From Caldisericota bacterium (GTDB lineage Bacteria > CAIJMQ01 > JAADFP01), in assembly GCA_013152825.1 (NCBI GenBank), contig JAADFP010000088.1, positions 1 through 5,344 on the forward strand: a stretch of 5,344 bases of DNA. The letters are read 5' to 3'. Shown here in pieces: positions 1 to 5,344 of the stretch. Position numbers and translations under genes: made by a program. The first letter of the stretch is position 1; every line of letters begins with the position of its first letter. The notes below the pieces were generated by a model, which did not search any database, was not told the origin of the DNA, and was given only the letters and a program-made list of their open reading frames with translations.

Positions 1-24
1 ACTCTCCTGGAAAGAGTGTTATAA
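1..24 (+). CDS. Possible last codons of an upstream gene
   Basis: Reading from base 1, frame 1 gives the short tail T-L-L-E-R-V-L and then TAA at 22-24. That would leave 20 bases before the amaP ATG at 45, which fits the tight packing of the rest of the window. Seven residues are too few to identify a protein, and the tail may be chance. It also conflicts with reading 17-25 as a promoter, since the stop codon lies inside the -10-like element. Nothing here identifies the upstream gene. Confidence 0.25.
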   Translation, partial: TLLERVL

Positions 25-25
25 T
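17..25 (+). promoter_or_regulatory. Possible extended -10 promoter element for amaP-clpX-lon
   Basis: TGTTATAAT contains a perfect TATAAT (20-25) preceded by TGN, the extended -10 pattern of housekeeping sigma-factor promoters. A -35 hexamer at normal spacing would fall on or beyond the left edge and cannot be judged. Transcription would begin near 32, giving a leader of only about 13 bases with the ribosome binding site almost at its 5' end. That is short, and an upstream reading frame may end at 24, so the match could be fortuitous. No other promoter candidate lies upstream of amaP in the visible sequence. Confidence 0.35.
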
Positions 26-32
26 AAGAGAG

Positions 33-40
33 AAGGAGGT
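33..40 (+). promoter_or_regulatory. Strong ribosome binding site that sets the amaP start
   Basis: AAGGAGGT is a near-perfect complement of the 16S rRNA 3' end and lies 4 bases before ATG at 45. The amaP frame stays open upstream to the window edge, so this site is the main reason for choosing ATG 45. It is the strongest Shine-Dalgarno sequence in the window. Confidence 0.85.
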
Positions 41-44
41 TGAA

Positions 45-596
45 ATGAAAGCATATACCTATTTTATGGCTATTGTTTCCACTGCCATACTCCTGGCCCT
101 GGGAGTTTTGGCATTTCTCTATACTTCAAACGTGCTTTCCCCCTCGATTGTGAACTATTTTACCGGTACAGGTAAGTGGGTATTGAGTATAATAGGGGCT
201 GTTTTTATTCTCCTGGCCCTGGGAGAAATGTATGCTGGGACTAAGGCGATGCGGCAGGAACCTGCCGTTTCCTTTGAAAATCCCCTGGGAGAAGTAAGGA
301 TTTCCTATTCGGCGATGGAGGATTACATTCGCAGGCTCGTGGTGCAGGAAATTAAAGGAGTGAAGAGAGTACGTGCGCAGGTGAGAGAATCCCGGGGAGG
401 AGTCAATGTGACGGTAAAGGCAGAGGTACAGGATGGACAGAATATCCCTCGCCTGACAAACGGGCTCCAGGAGAGGGTTTCTTCCTACCTGAAGGATATA
501 CTCGGTATAGCCTCTCTTGCCCAGGTGAGAGTGCATATTACCCGTATTTCTCCTCCCAAGGAAAAAGAAGAGGTGAAAGAAGAGGTTGAGAGCTAA
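45..596 (+). CDS. amaP: AmaP-like Asp23/Gls24-domain membrane anchor protein
   Basis: This 183-residue protein has two predicted membrane helices, at about residues 7-28 and 43-64, joined by a short polar loop. A domain resembling the Asp23/Gls24 (DUF322) family follows at about residues 79-168, and the protein ends in a very charged Lys/Glu tail (170-183). Two N-terminal helices plus a cytoplasmic Asp23-like domain is the AmaP layout. In Staphylococcus aureus AmaP tethers the alkaline shock protein Asp23 to the membrane and is linked to envelope stress. No separate soluble Asp23 protein is in the window. The stop TAA overlaps the clpX ATG by one base, so the two are probably co-translated. 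Both helices contain ILLALG encoded by the same 16 bases. Family assignment comes from topology and the pattern of the C-terminal domain; the role in this organism, and its link to ClpX and Lon, are inferred. Confidence 0.75.
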   Translation: MKAYTYFMAIVSTAILLALGVLAFLYTSNVLSPSIVNYFTGTGKWVLSIIGAVFILLALGEMYAGTKAMRQEPAVSFENPLGEVRISYSAMEDYIRRLVVQEIKGVKRVRAQVRESRGGVNVTVKAEVQDGQNIPRLTNGLQERVSSYLKDILGIASLAQVRVHITRISPPKEKEEVKEEVES

Positions 597-1798
597 TGGC
601 AAAAATGAAGTTTGCATATCCTTACTGTTCTTTCTGCGGCAGAAGCCAGAAAGAGGTAAAAAAACTTATCTCCGGGCCGGGAGTATATATATGTGATTCC
701 TGCGTTAAGCTCTGCCTTTCCGTCCTGGGAGAGGAAGAGCAACACGCAGAAGCATTACCCCGTATTCCCTCCCCCAAGGAAATAAAAAAGGGATTAGATG
801 AATACGTGATTGGCCAGGAAAAATCCAAGAAGATACTGGCAGTTGCTGTTTACAACCACTACAAGAGGGTATACCTCAAGAAAACCAACGTAGAGCTGGA
901 AAAGTCAAATATTTTGCTTATTGGTCCTACGGGCTGCGGCAAGACCCTGATGGCACGCACCCTGGCGAAGATACTGCATGTACCTTTTACCATAGCCGAT
1001 GCCACCACGCTTACAGAAGCTGGTTACGTGGGAGAAGACGTGGAAAATATTATACTCAGGCTCTTGCAGGCGGCGCATTTTGACGTAGAAAAGGCAAAAA
1101 GAGGGATAATATATATTGATGAAATAGATAAAATTGCCTGCCGGGGAGAATCACCTTCTATAACCAGGGATGTATCGGGAGAGGGTGTCCAGCAGGGATT
1201 ATTGAAAATACTGGAAGGGACAGTGGCCAACGTCCCGCCTCAGGGGGGGAGGAAGCATCCTCACCAGCAGTTTATCCAGGTGGATACCTCCAATATTCTC
1301 TTTATCTGCGGGGGTACCTTTGTGGGCCTGGAAGACATAGTACTAAAGAGGCTCTCCAAAAAATCCCTGGGTTTTGTTAAGGGAAGGGATAAAAGAGTTA
1401 GCAGAAGCGAGATTCTCGAGTATGTTGAGCCGGAGGACTTGTTGAAGTTTGGCTTAATCCCGGAGTTTGTAGGCAGGCTTCCCGTAATTGCCTCCTGCCA
1501 TGCACTGGGAAGAGAGGACCTGATGAGAATCCTGGTAGAGCCCAGGAATGCGCTGGTGAAGCAGTATAAGGAGTATTTTCGGCTGGAAGGGGTAACCCTT
1601 AAATTTGACAAGGCATCCCTGGAATTCATAGCGGATTTGACCATTCGCAGGGGCACAGGAGCACGGGGCTTAAGGGCCATCATGGAAGAGACCATGCTGG
1701 ACCTTATGTACGACCTCACTGCCTTCAAGGGACAGGAAATAGTGATAACCAGGAAAATGCTGGACGATAAGCTGACCAAGTTCCGGGAGGTTGCTTAA
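596..1798 (+). CDS. clpX: ATP-dependent Clp protease ATP-binding subunit ClpX
   Basis: ClpX is a hexameric AAA+ unfoldase that threads tagged cytoplasmic proteins into the ClpP peptidase. At 400 residues it is near the usual 400-430. The zinc-binding N-domain has Cys11, Cys14, Cys33 and Cys36. The AAA+ module shows Walker A GPTGCGKT (110-117), the pore-1 loop GYVGE (143-147), Walker B with Asp175-Glu176, SITRDVSGEG (188-197), the RKH loop (219-221), the sensor-1 region around ILFICGG (234-240), the arginine finger region FVGRLP with Arg294, and sensor-2 GARGLR (355-360). LGF at 258-260 sits where the IGF loop docks on ClpP, so a ClpP partner is expected, but none is in the window. Cys114 replaces the usual Ser of the P-loop. 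The ATG overlaps the amaP stop (TAATG) and AGAGG at 581-585 can serve as ribosome binding site. ATG at 605 is possible but less favoured. The gene overlaps lon in the same TAATG manner. Confidence 0.97.
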   Translation: MAKMKFAYPYCSFCGRSQKEVKKLISGPGVYICDSCVKLCLSVLGEEEQHAEALPRIPSPKEIKKGLDEYVIGQEKSKKILAVAVYNHYKRVYLKKTNVELEKSNILLIGPTGCGKTLMARTLAKILHVPFTIADATTLTEAGYVGEDVENIILRLLQAAHFDVEKAKRGIIYIDEIDKIACRGESPSITRDVSGEGVQQGLLKILEGTVANVPPQGGRKHPHQQFIQVDTSNILFICGGTFVGLEDIVLKRLSKKSLGFVKGRDKRVSRSEILEYVEPEDLLKFGLIPEFVGRLPVIASCHALGREDLMRILVEPRNALVKQYKEYFRLEGVTLKFDKASLEFIADLTIRRGTGARGLRAIMEETMLDLMYDLTAFKGQEIVITRKMLDDKLTKFREVA

Positions 1799-4158
1799 TG
1801 GCTAAGGTGATTTCCCAGAGAGGAGTTGCGGTATTCTATGCTGTCCCGGTGCGGGATATTGTTATTTTCCCCCACATGATTGTCCCTCTTTTAATTGGCA
1901 GAACAAAATCTCTCCGATCCGTGGGAGAGGCAATGAAGAAAACCAGGAAGATTTTCCTGGTAGCCCAGAAAGATGCAGCCAATGAAAACCCTACCCCCCA
2001 GGATGTTTACAGTGTAGGGACTATTGCCGAGATTTTACAGGTAATAAAGCTCCCGGATAATACCCTAAAAGTACTTATAGAAGGGGCCACCCGGGCAAGA
2101 ATAGAAGGATTCGTCTCCACCGGCGATTTCTTCCAGGTGCGGGTAATTCCCCTGGAAGAAAAAACGGAGTTTTCCACCGAGCTTGAGGCACTGGTAAGAA
2201 CGGTTAAAAAAGAATTTGAAAGGTATGTCCAGCTCAACCCCAAGATGCCGGAAGAATTTATTTCCTCCATACAACAGATTGAAGAGCCAGGCCGGCTGGC
2301 TGATACCATTGCCAGCCACCTCCTGGTGAAAGTAGAAACCAAGCAGAGTATCCTGGAAGTCTCAGATATTCAGAGAAGGCTGCGCAGGCTGTCCGAAATA
2401 TTAAACACGGAAATTGAGATATTGCAGATAGAGAAGAGAATCCAGGACAGGGTGCGAGGCCAGATTGGTAAAACCCAGAAGGAATTCTATCTCCAGGAGC
2501 AGATGAAAGCCATACAGAAGGAACTGGGGAGAGAAGAAGACCCGGAAGTTGTGCGGTTAAGGGAAAAAATTAAGAAAGCTTCCATGCCGAAGGAAATAGA
2601 GACCAAGGCATTTAACGAGTTAGAAAGGCTTACCAAGATGATGCCTTTCTCTCCCGAGGCCACGGTAGTGAGAACCTACCTGGATTGGCTTATCAGCATT
2701 CCTTGGAAGATTACCACCAAGGATAAGCTGGAGATAAAGAGAGCCGCCCGAATCCTGGACGAAGACCATTACGGTTTAAAAAAGGTAAAGGAAAGGGTGC
2801 TGGAATTCCTGGCCGTGAGAAAAAATGCAAGAAATATAAAAGGTCCTATCCTTTGCTTTGTTGGGCCTCCTGGCGTGGGTAAGACCTCCGTGGCGAAGTC
2901 GATAGCCCGGGCATTGGGCAGGAAATTTGTCAGGATTTCACTGGGAGGGGTGAGGGACGAAGCAGAGATAAGGGGACACCGGAGAACTTATATAGGAGCA
3001 TTGCCCGGCAAAATTATTCAGGGAATGAAGAGGGCAGGAAGTAGAAACCCTGTATTTCTCCTGGACGAAGTGGATAAAATGAGCGTGGATTTCCGCGGTG
3101 ACCCTTCCGCTGCGCTCCTGGAAGTCCTGGACCCGGAACAAAACCATGCCTTTAATGACCACTACCTGGACGTGGATTTTGACCTTTCCCAGGTAATGTT
3201 TATTACCACTGCGAACACTACCTATTCTATCCCCTCTCCCTTGCTCGACCGCATGGAGATCATAGAGTTCTCCGGGTACTCGGAGGATGAAAAGATAAAA
3301 ATTGCCCAGAAGTTTCTCCTGCCCAAGCAGATTAAGGCACATGGCTTCAAAGAAAGTGAAATTTCCCTGAGCAGGGAAGCTATAAAAAAGATTATCCGGG
3401 AGTACACCAGGGAAGCAGGAGTAAGAAATTTAGAGCGGGAAATTGCAGGAATCCTTAGAAAGCTGGCCAGGAAAAAGGTGGAGAAAAAGGGAAAGGATAA
3501 GTTCAGGGTTACCAACAGCGCAGTGGAAAAATTTCTCGGTCCTCCCCGCTACCGCTACCTATTCCCCGAGGATAAGAGCGAAATAGGTGTAGCCATGGGA
3601 TTAGCCTGGACCGAGGCGGGAGGAGAAATCCTTTCTGTGGAGGCTACCACCATGAAAGGTAAGGGGAACCTTCTTTTAACCGGCAAGCTGGGAGAGGTGA
3701 TGAAGGAATCAGCCCAGGCTGCCCTGAGTTTCATCCGCTCGCGCTCTCGCGAGTTAAGTTTGGACGAAGAAGTTTACGAGAAGACAGATATACATGTCCA
3801 TGTGCCGGAAGGAGCTATCCCCAAGGATGGCCCCTCGGCAGGGATAGCAATACTGATAGCCATGGCTTCTGCACTTGCCCGCGCTCCCATAGATAGCAAA
3901 ATAGCCATGACCGGGGAAATTACCTTAAGGGGTAAGGTGCTTCCAGTGGGAGGGATTAAAACCAAGGTTCTGGCTGCTCATCGGGGAGGGATTAAAAAGG
4001 TAGTTCTTCCCAAGGATAATTTCAGCGAGCTGACGGAAATTCCTTCCTATATTAGGAAAGATATAGAATTTATCCCCGTAGAAAGTGTGGACGAAGTCTT
4101 GAAAATAACTCTGGAAAAGGTATGGGAAAGGAGTGATATTTCTCTGTTGACTACGTAA
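1798..4158 (+). CDS. lon: ATP-dependent Lon protease (LonA type)
   Basis: Lon is a cytoplasmic hexameric AAA+ serine protease that degrades misfolded and short-lived regulatory proteins. Its 786 residues match bacterial LonA (about 770-820). The N-terminal substrate-binding domain covers roughly residues 12-205, followed by a charged coiled-coil region (about 205-260). The AAA+ module has Walker A GPPGVGKT (356-363), Walker B with Asp423-Glu424, sensor-1 Asn473, and a sensor-2 Arg in GVRNLER (541-547). The peptidase domain at about 590-772 has catalytic Ser680 in DGPSAG (677-682) and Lys723. The 43-residue spacing equals that of E. coli Ser679/Lys722, so the Ser-Lys dyad is intact and the enzyme should be active. 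There is no membrane segment, which excludes archaeal-type LonB. ATG 1798 overlaps the clpX stop by one base and follows GGGAGGT at 1785-1791 with good spacing. clpX followed by lon is a widespread gene order. Confidence 0.97.
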   Translation: MAKVISQRGVAVFYAVPVRDIVIFPHMIVPLLIGRTKSLRSVGEAMKKTRKIFLVAQKDAANENPTPQDVYSVGTIAEILQVIKLPDNTLKVLIEGATRARIEGFVSTGDFFQVRVIPLEEKTEFSTELEALVRTVKKEFERYVQLNPKMPEEFISSIQQIEEPGRLADTIASHLLVKVETKQSILEVSDIQRRLRRLSEILNTEIEILQIEKRIQDRVRGQIGKTQKEFYLQEQMKAIQKELGREEDPEVVRLREKIKKASMPKEIETKAFNELERLTKMMPFSPEATVVRTYLDWLISIPWKITTKDKLEIKRAARILDEDHYGLKKVKERVLEFLAVRKNARNIKGPILCFVGPPGVGKTSVAKSIARALGRKFVRISLGGVRDEAEIRGHRRTYIGALPGKIIQGMKRAGSRNPVFLLDEVDKMSVDFRGDPSAALLEVLDPEQNHAFNDHYLDVDFDLSQVMFITTANTTYSIPSPLLDRMEIIEFSGYSEDEKIKIAQKFLLPKQIKAHGFKESEISLSREAIKKIIREYTREAGVRNLEREIAGILRKLARKKVEKKGKDKFRVTNSAVEKFLGPPRYRYLFPEDKSEIGVAMGLAWTEAGGEILSVEATTMKGKGNLLLTGKLGEVMKESAQAALSFIRSRSRELSLDEEVYEKTDIHVHVPEGAIPKDGPSAGIAILIAMASALARAPIDSKIAMTGEITLRGKVLPVGGIKTKVLAAHRGGIKKVVLPKDNFSELTEIPSYIRKDIEFIPVESVDEVLKITLEKVWERSDISLLTT

Positions 4159-4183
4159 AACAGGGATCATCTTTAACTTTTTT

Positions 4184-4190
4184 AAAGGAG
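4184..4190 (+). promoter_or_regulatory. Ribosome binding site for rpmH in the lon-rpmH gap
   Basis: AAAGGAG lies 8 bases before ATG 4199. The 40-base gap (4159-4198) is the longest between two genes here. It holds a weak AT-rich inverted repeat, CTTTAA/TTAAAG (4171-4176 and 4182-4187), that overlaps this site by four bases. It shows no GC-rich hairpin followed by T's, so no intrinsic terminator separates lon from rpmH and read-through is possible. Confidence 0.75.
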
Positions 4191-4198
4191 AAAGACTT

Positions 4199-4336
4199 AT
4201 GAAAAGGACTTATCAACCTCATAACCGGCGAAGGAAAAGAAAACTCGGTTTTCTTGCACGCTCCTCGAGCAAAGCAGGAAGAAATATTTTGATTCGCAGG
4301 AGAAGAAGAGGAAGAAAAGTACTCACACCGGCATGA
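4199..4336 (+). CDS. rpmH: 50S ribosomal protein L34
   Basis: L34 (bL34) is a small, very basic protein of the large ribosomal subunit that binds 23S rRNA. The 45-residue product begins with the family signature MKRTYQP and continues with the Arg/Lys-rich pattern (RRKRKLGF at 11-18, SKAGRNIL around 24-31, RGRK at 37-40). The usual length is 44-47 residues, so it is complete. The start is supported by AAAGGAG at 4184-4190. The stop TGA overlaps the yidD start in ATGA (4333-4336). In most bacteria rnpA, the RNase P protein gene, comes next; here it is missing. The basic codons near the 3' end form a 22-base all-purine run (4298-4319). Confidence 0.96.
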   Translation: MKRTYQPHNRRRKRKLGFLARSSSKAGRNILIRRRRRGRKVLTPA

Positions 4337-4542
4337 AAAACCTTCTTATCTGGTTAATAAAGGGATACAGGATTTTTGTTTCTCCTATCCTGCCCCCTTC
4401 CTGCAGGTTCTATCCAAGCTGCTCGGAGTATTGCATAGAATCCCTGCAGAAGAAAGGGGTACTGAGGGGTATCTGGATGGGGATAAGGAGAGTGGTGCGC
4501 TGTAATCCCTTTTCTCGTGGTGGCTATGACCCGGTGAAATAA
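4333..4542 (+). CDS. yidD: YidD, membrane protein insertion efficiency factor
   Basis: YidD is a small protein associated with the inner face of the cytoplasmic membrane that helps YidC/Sec insert membrane proteins. The 69-residue product shows the family hallmarks: an amphipathic N-terminus (LIWLIKGYRIFVSP, 5-18), then CRFYPSCSEY (24-33) with its two Cys, a third Cys at 34, and the C-terminal RCNPFSRGGYDPV (56-68). Length is typical of the family (about 70-85). The ATG lies inside the rpmH stop (ATGA overlap), and the nearest purine-rich Shine-Dalgarno-like sequence is about 20 bases upstream. Translation therefore probably depends on coupling to rpmH. yidC follows after 12 bases, the expected functional neighbour. 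Confidence 0.95.
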   Translation: MKNLLIWLIKGYRIFVSPILPPSCRFYPSCSEYCIESLQKKGVLRGIWMGIRRVVRCNPFSRGGYDPVK

Positions 4543-4554
4543 ATTTAAATTATC

Positions 4555-5344
4555 ATGGATAAAAAAACGCTTTACATATTTCTGTTGCTTTTTTTCTTTC
4601 TTCTCCTTATCCAGTATTCATCCCGCCTGAATCCCCTGAATCCGCCCAAGCAGGAGAAGCAGCAAGAAAAAGCAGTAGTTGCCGTGACCTCTCCCCTGAG
4701 CAAAGAGGCAGATATAGATATAAAAAGTAGCCGTCGTACCTCGTTGGTAGAAAACTGGGGAAGGATGGAGATTTCCAACTGGGGTGGCGTGTCCAGTTGT
4801 CGCCTGAGGGATTTTAGGGAAAGGGATTATGCCCTCAAGACCCTGGCGGAAGAAGAAGAGAAATTGAAGGCCTCTTATCCCCGCCTTTCCCAGCAGGAGA
4901 AGGCCATAGTTTCCTATCGCCTTACCAAGCTGGAGAAATCGTATAAGTACTTCCAGGATTCTGCTGGCAAAGAAGTAGAAATAATTTCTTTCCCGGAGGT
5001 TTTCTGGGCGCACCTTCCTCCTTACTTTACCTATACGGATCCCCGCGGCACCCCTATTCTTTCCGACAGCGCGCGTTATCCTTATAAAATAAAGAAGCAG
5101 GGAAAGAAAATAATCCTGGAAAAAGAGGTAGAGGGAATAACTATAATCAAGGAATTTACCCCTACTTCTTCTCCTTACCTGTTAAACTGCAGGATTAAGC
5201 TAAAGAGCTCTTCTTCTCTGCCGGCTGGAAATATCCGGGTCTCGGTGGGGCCTGATGTGGGCTATAAAGAGGGCGGCAGAACATACGCTTACGAAGGTCC
5301 CGTGACCTATATTGACGGCAAGTACCAGAAAGTTACCTTCTCCC
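4555..5344 (+). CDS. yidC: Membrane protein insertase YidC, 5' part (cut by window end)
   Basis: YidC inserts and folds inner-membrane proteins, alone or with SecYEG. The visible 263 residues cover only the N-terminal region; the catalytic five-helix core lies beyond the window. A hydrophobic signal-anchor (about residues 5-20, Phe/Leu rich) is followed by a low-complexity Pro/Lys/Gln linker (25-50) and a periplasmic P1-like domain. Its first strands around ENWGRMEISNWGG (66-78) correspond to the T-x-GG strand of the family, and VGPDVG (231-236) plus YEGPVTYIDGKYQK (246-259) fit its later part. A charged, probably helical segment at about 86-135 looks like an insertion. Cys82 and Cys212 are the only cysteines seen. 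The large P1 domain marks a diderm-type YidC. The start is fixed by TAA at 4546-4548 in frame, with only ATG 4555 suitable after it. No Shine-Dalgarno sequence is visible. Identification rests on domain pattern and on the yidD neighbour. Confidence 0.85.
   Translation, partial: MDKKTLYIFLLLFFFLLLIQYSSRLNPLNPPKQEKQQEKAVVAVTSPLSKEADIDIKSSRRTSLVENWGRMEISNWGGVSSCRLRDFRERDYALKTLAEEEEKLKASYPRLSQQEKAIVSYRLTKLEKSYKYFQDSAGKEVEIISFPEVFWAHLPPYFTYTDPRGTPILSDSARYPYKIKKQGKKIILEKEVEGITIIKEFTPTSSPYLLNCRIKLKSSSSLPAGNIRVSVGPDVGYKEGGRTYAYEGPVTYIDGKYQKVTFS

Noticed and set aside
126..617. Reverse-strand open frame of 163 codons opposite amaP
   Set aside because: It is antisense to a convincing gene with a strong ribosome binding site, and its translation shows no family pattern.
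1261..1779. Reverse-strand open frame of 172 codons inside clpX
   Set aside because: It lies fully within a confident clpX with all motifs in place, has low-complexity Ser-rich content and no recognisable domain. It is a shadow frame.
596..4158. Possibility that ClpX or Lon is an inactive or divergent homologue
   Set aside because: All catalytic and ATPase motifs are present at family-typical spacing in both proteins, with no frameshift or internal stop.
4147..4177. Promoter for rpmH: TTGACT (4147-4152) with TTTAAC (4172-4177)
   Set aside because: The -35-like hexamer matches 5 of 6, but the -10 matches only 4 of 6 and the spacer is 19 bases. The hexamer also lies in lon codons. A promoter here is possible but not supported well enough to list.
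4171..4187. Hairpin CTTTAA / TTAAAG overlapping the rpmH ribosome binding site
   Set aside because: The stem has six base pairs, five of them A-U, with a 5-base loop. It would be too unstable to act as a terminator or a convincing switch.
4210..4218. DnaA-box-like TTATCAACC in rpmH, with TTATCCAGG (1272-1280) and TTATCCAGT (4607-4615)
   Set aside because: Each matches only 7 of 9 positions of TTATCCACA, they are scattered and all lie inside coding sequence. They do not form an origin.
4618..5013. Reverse-strand open frames opposite the start of yidC
   Set aside because: The forward frame gives a signal-anchor plus a YidC P1 domain in the right place after yidD. The reverse frames are rich in Phe, Leu and Gly runs from purine-rich coding sequence and match nothing known to me.

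Overview
The window is a compact stretch of housekeeping genes, all on the + strand. It holds five complete genes and one cut by the right edge: an AmaP-like membrane protein (45-596), clpX (596-1798), lon (1798-4158), rpmH (4199-4336), yidD (4333-4542) and the 5' part of yidC (from 4555). No reverse-strand gene, RNA gene, mobile element, CRISPR array or Rho-independent terminator could be supported. The longest stretch without a gene is 44 bases, at the left edge.

Organism: bacterial. The partial YidC has one N-terminal membrane segment followed by a large extracytoplasmic domain, the architecture of diderm (Gram-negative-type) bacteria. The first gene is an Asp23-domain membrane anchor, a family best known from Firmicutes. 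Arginine is often AGA/AGG and isoleucine often ATA, and base composition looks moderate. Diderm YidC, an AmaP-like protein and the unusual gene order together suggest a deep-branching diderm lineage, for example an uncultivated candidate phylum such as Omnitrophota. This placement is inference and is weak without a tree.

Layout: block 1 (45-4158) is a protein quality-control cluster. amaP, clpX and lon are joined by one-base TAATG stop/start overlaps, so they are probably translated in a coupled way. ClpX is the unfoldase of the ClpXP protease and Lon is a self-contained ATP-dependent protease. Block 2 (4199-5344) is the familiar ribosomal protein L34 / membrane-insertion cluster. rpmH overlaps yidD by four bases (ATGA), and yidC follows after 12 bases. 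YidD and YidC act together in placing proteins into the inner membrane. A 40-base gap separates the blocks and carries a good ribosome binding site for rpmH.

Most notable: rnpA, which usually sits between rpmH and yidD, is absent, and the two genes overlap so that no room is left for it. rpmH follows lon instead of lying beside dnaA/oriC. amaP, not clpP, is directly upstream of clpX, although ClpX keeps an IGF-type ClpP-docking loop. yidC has no visible Shine-Dalgarno sequence and appears to carry a charged insertion in its P1 domain. I see no evidence of a novel multi-gene system; the interest is in gene order and missing partners.
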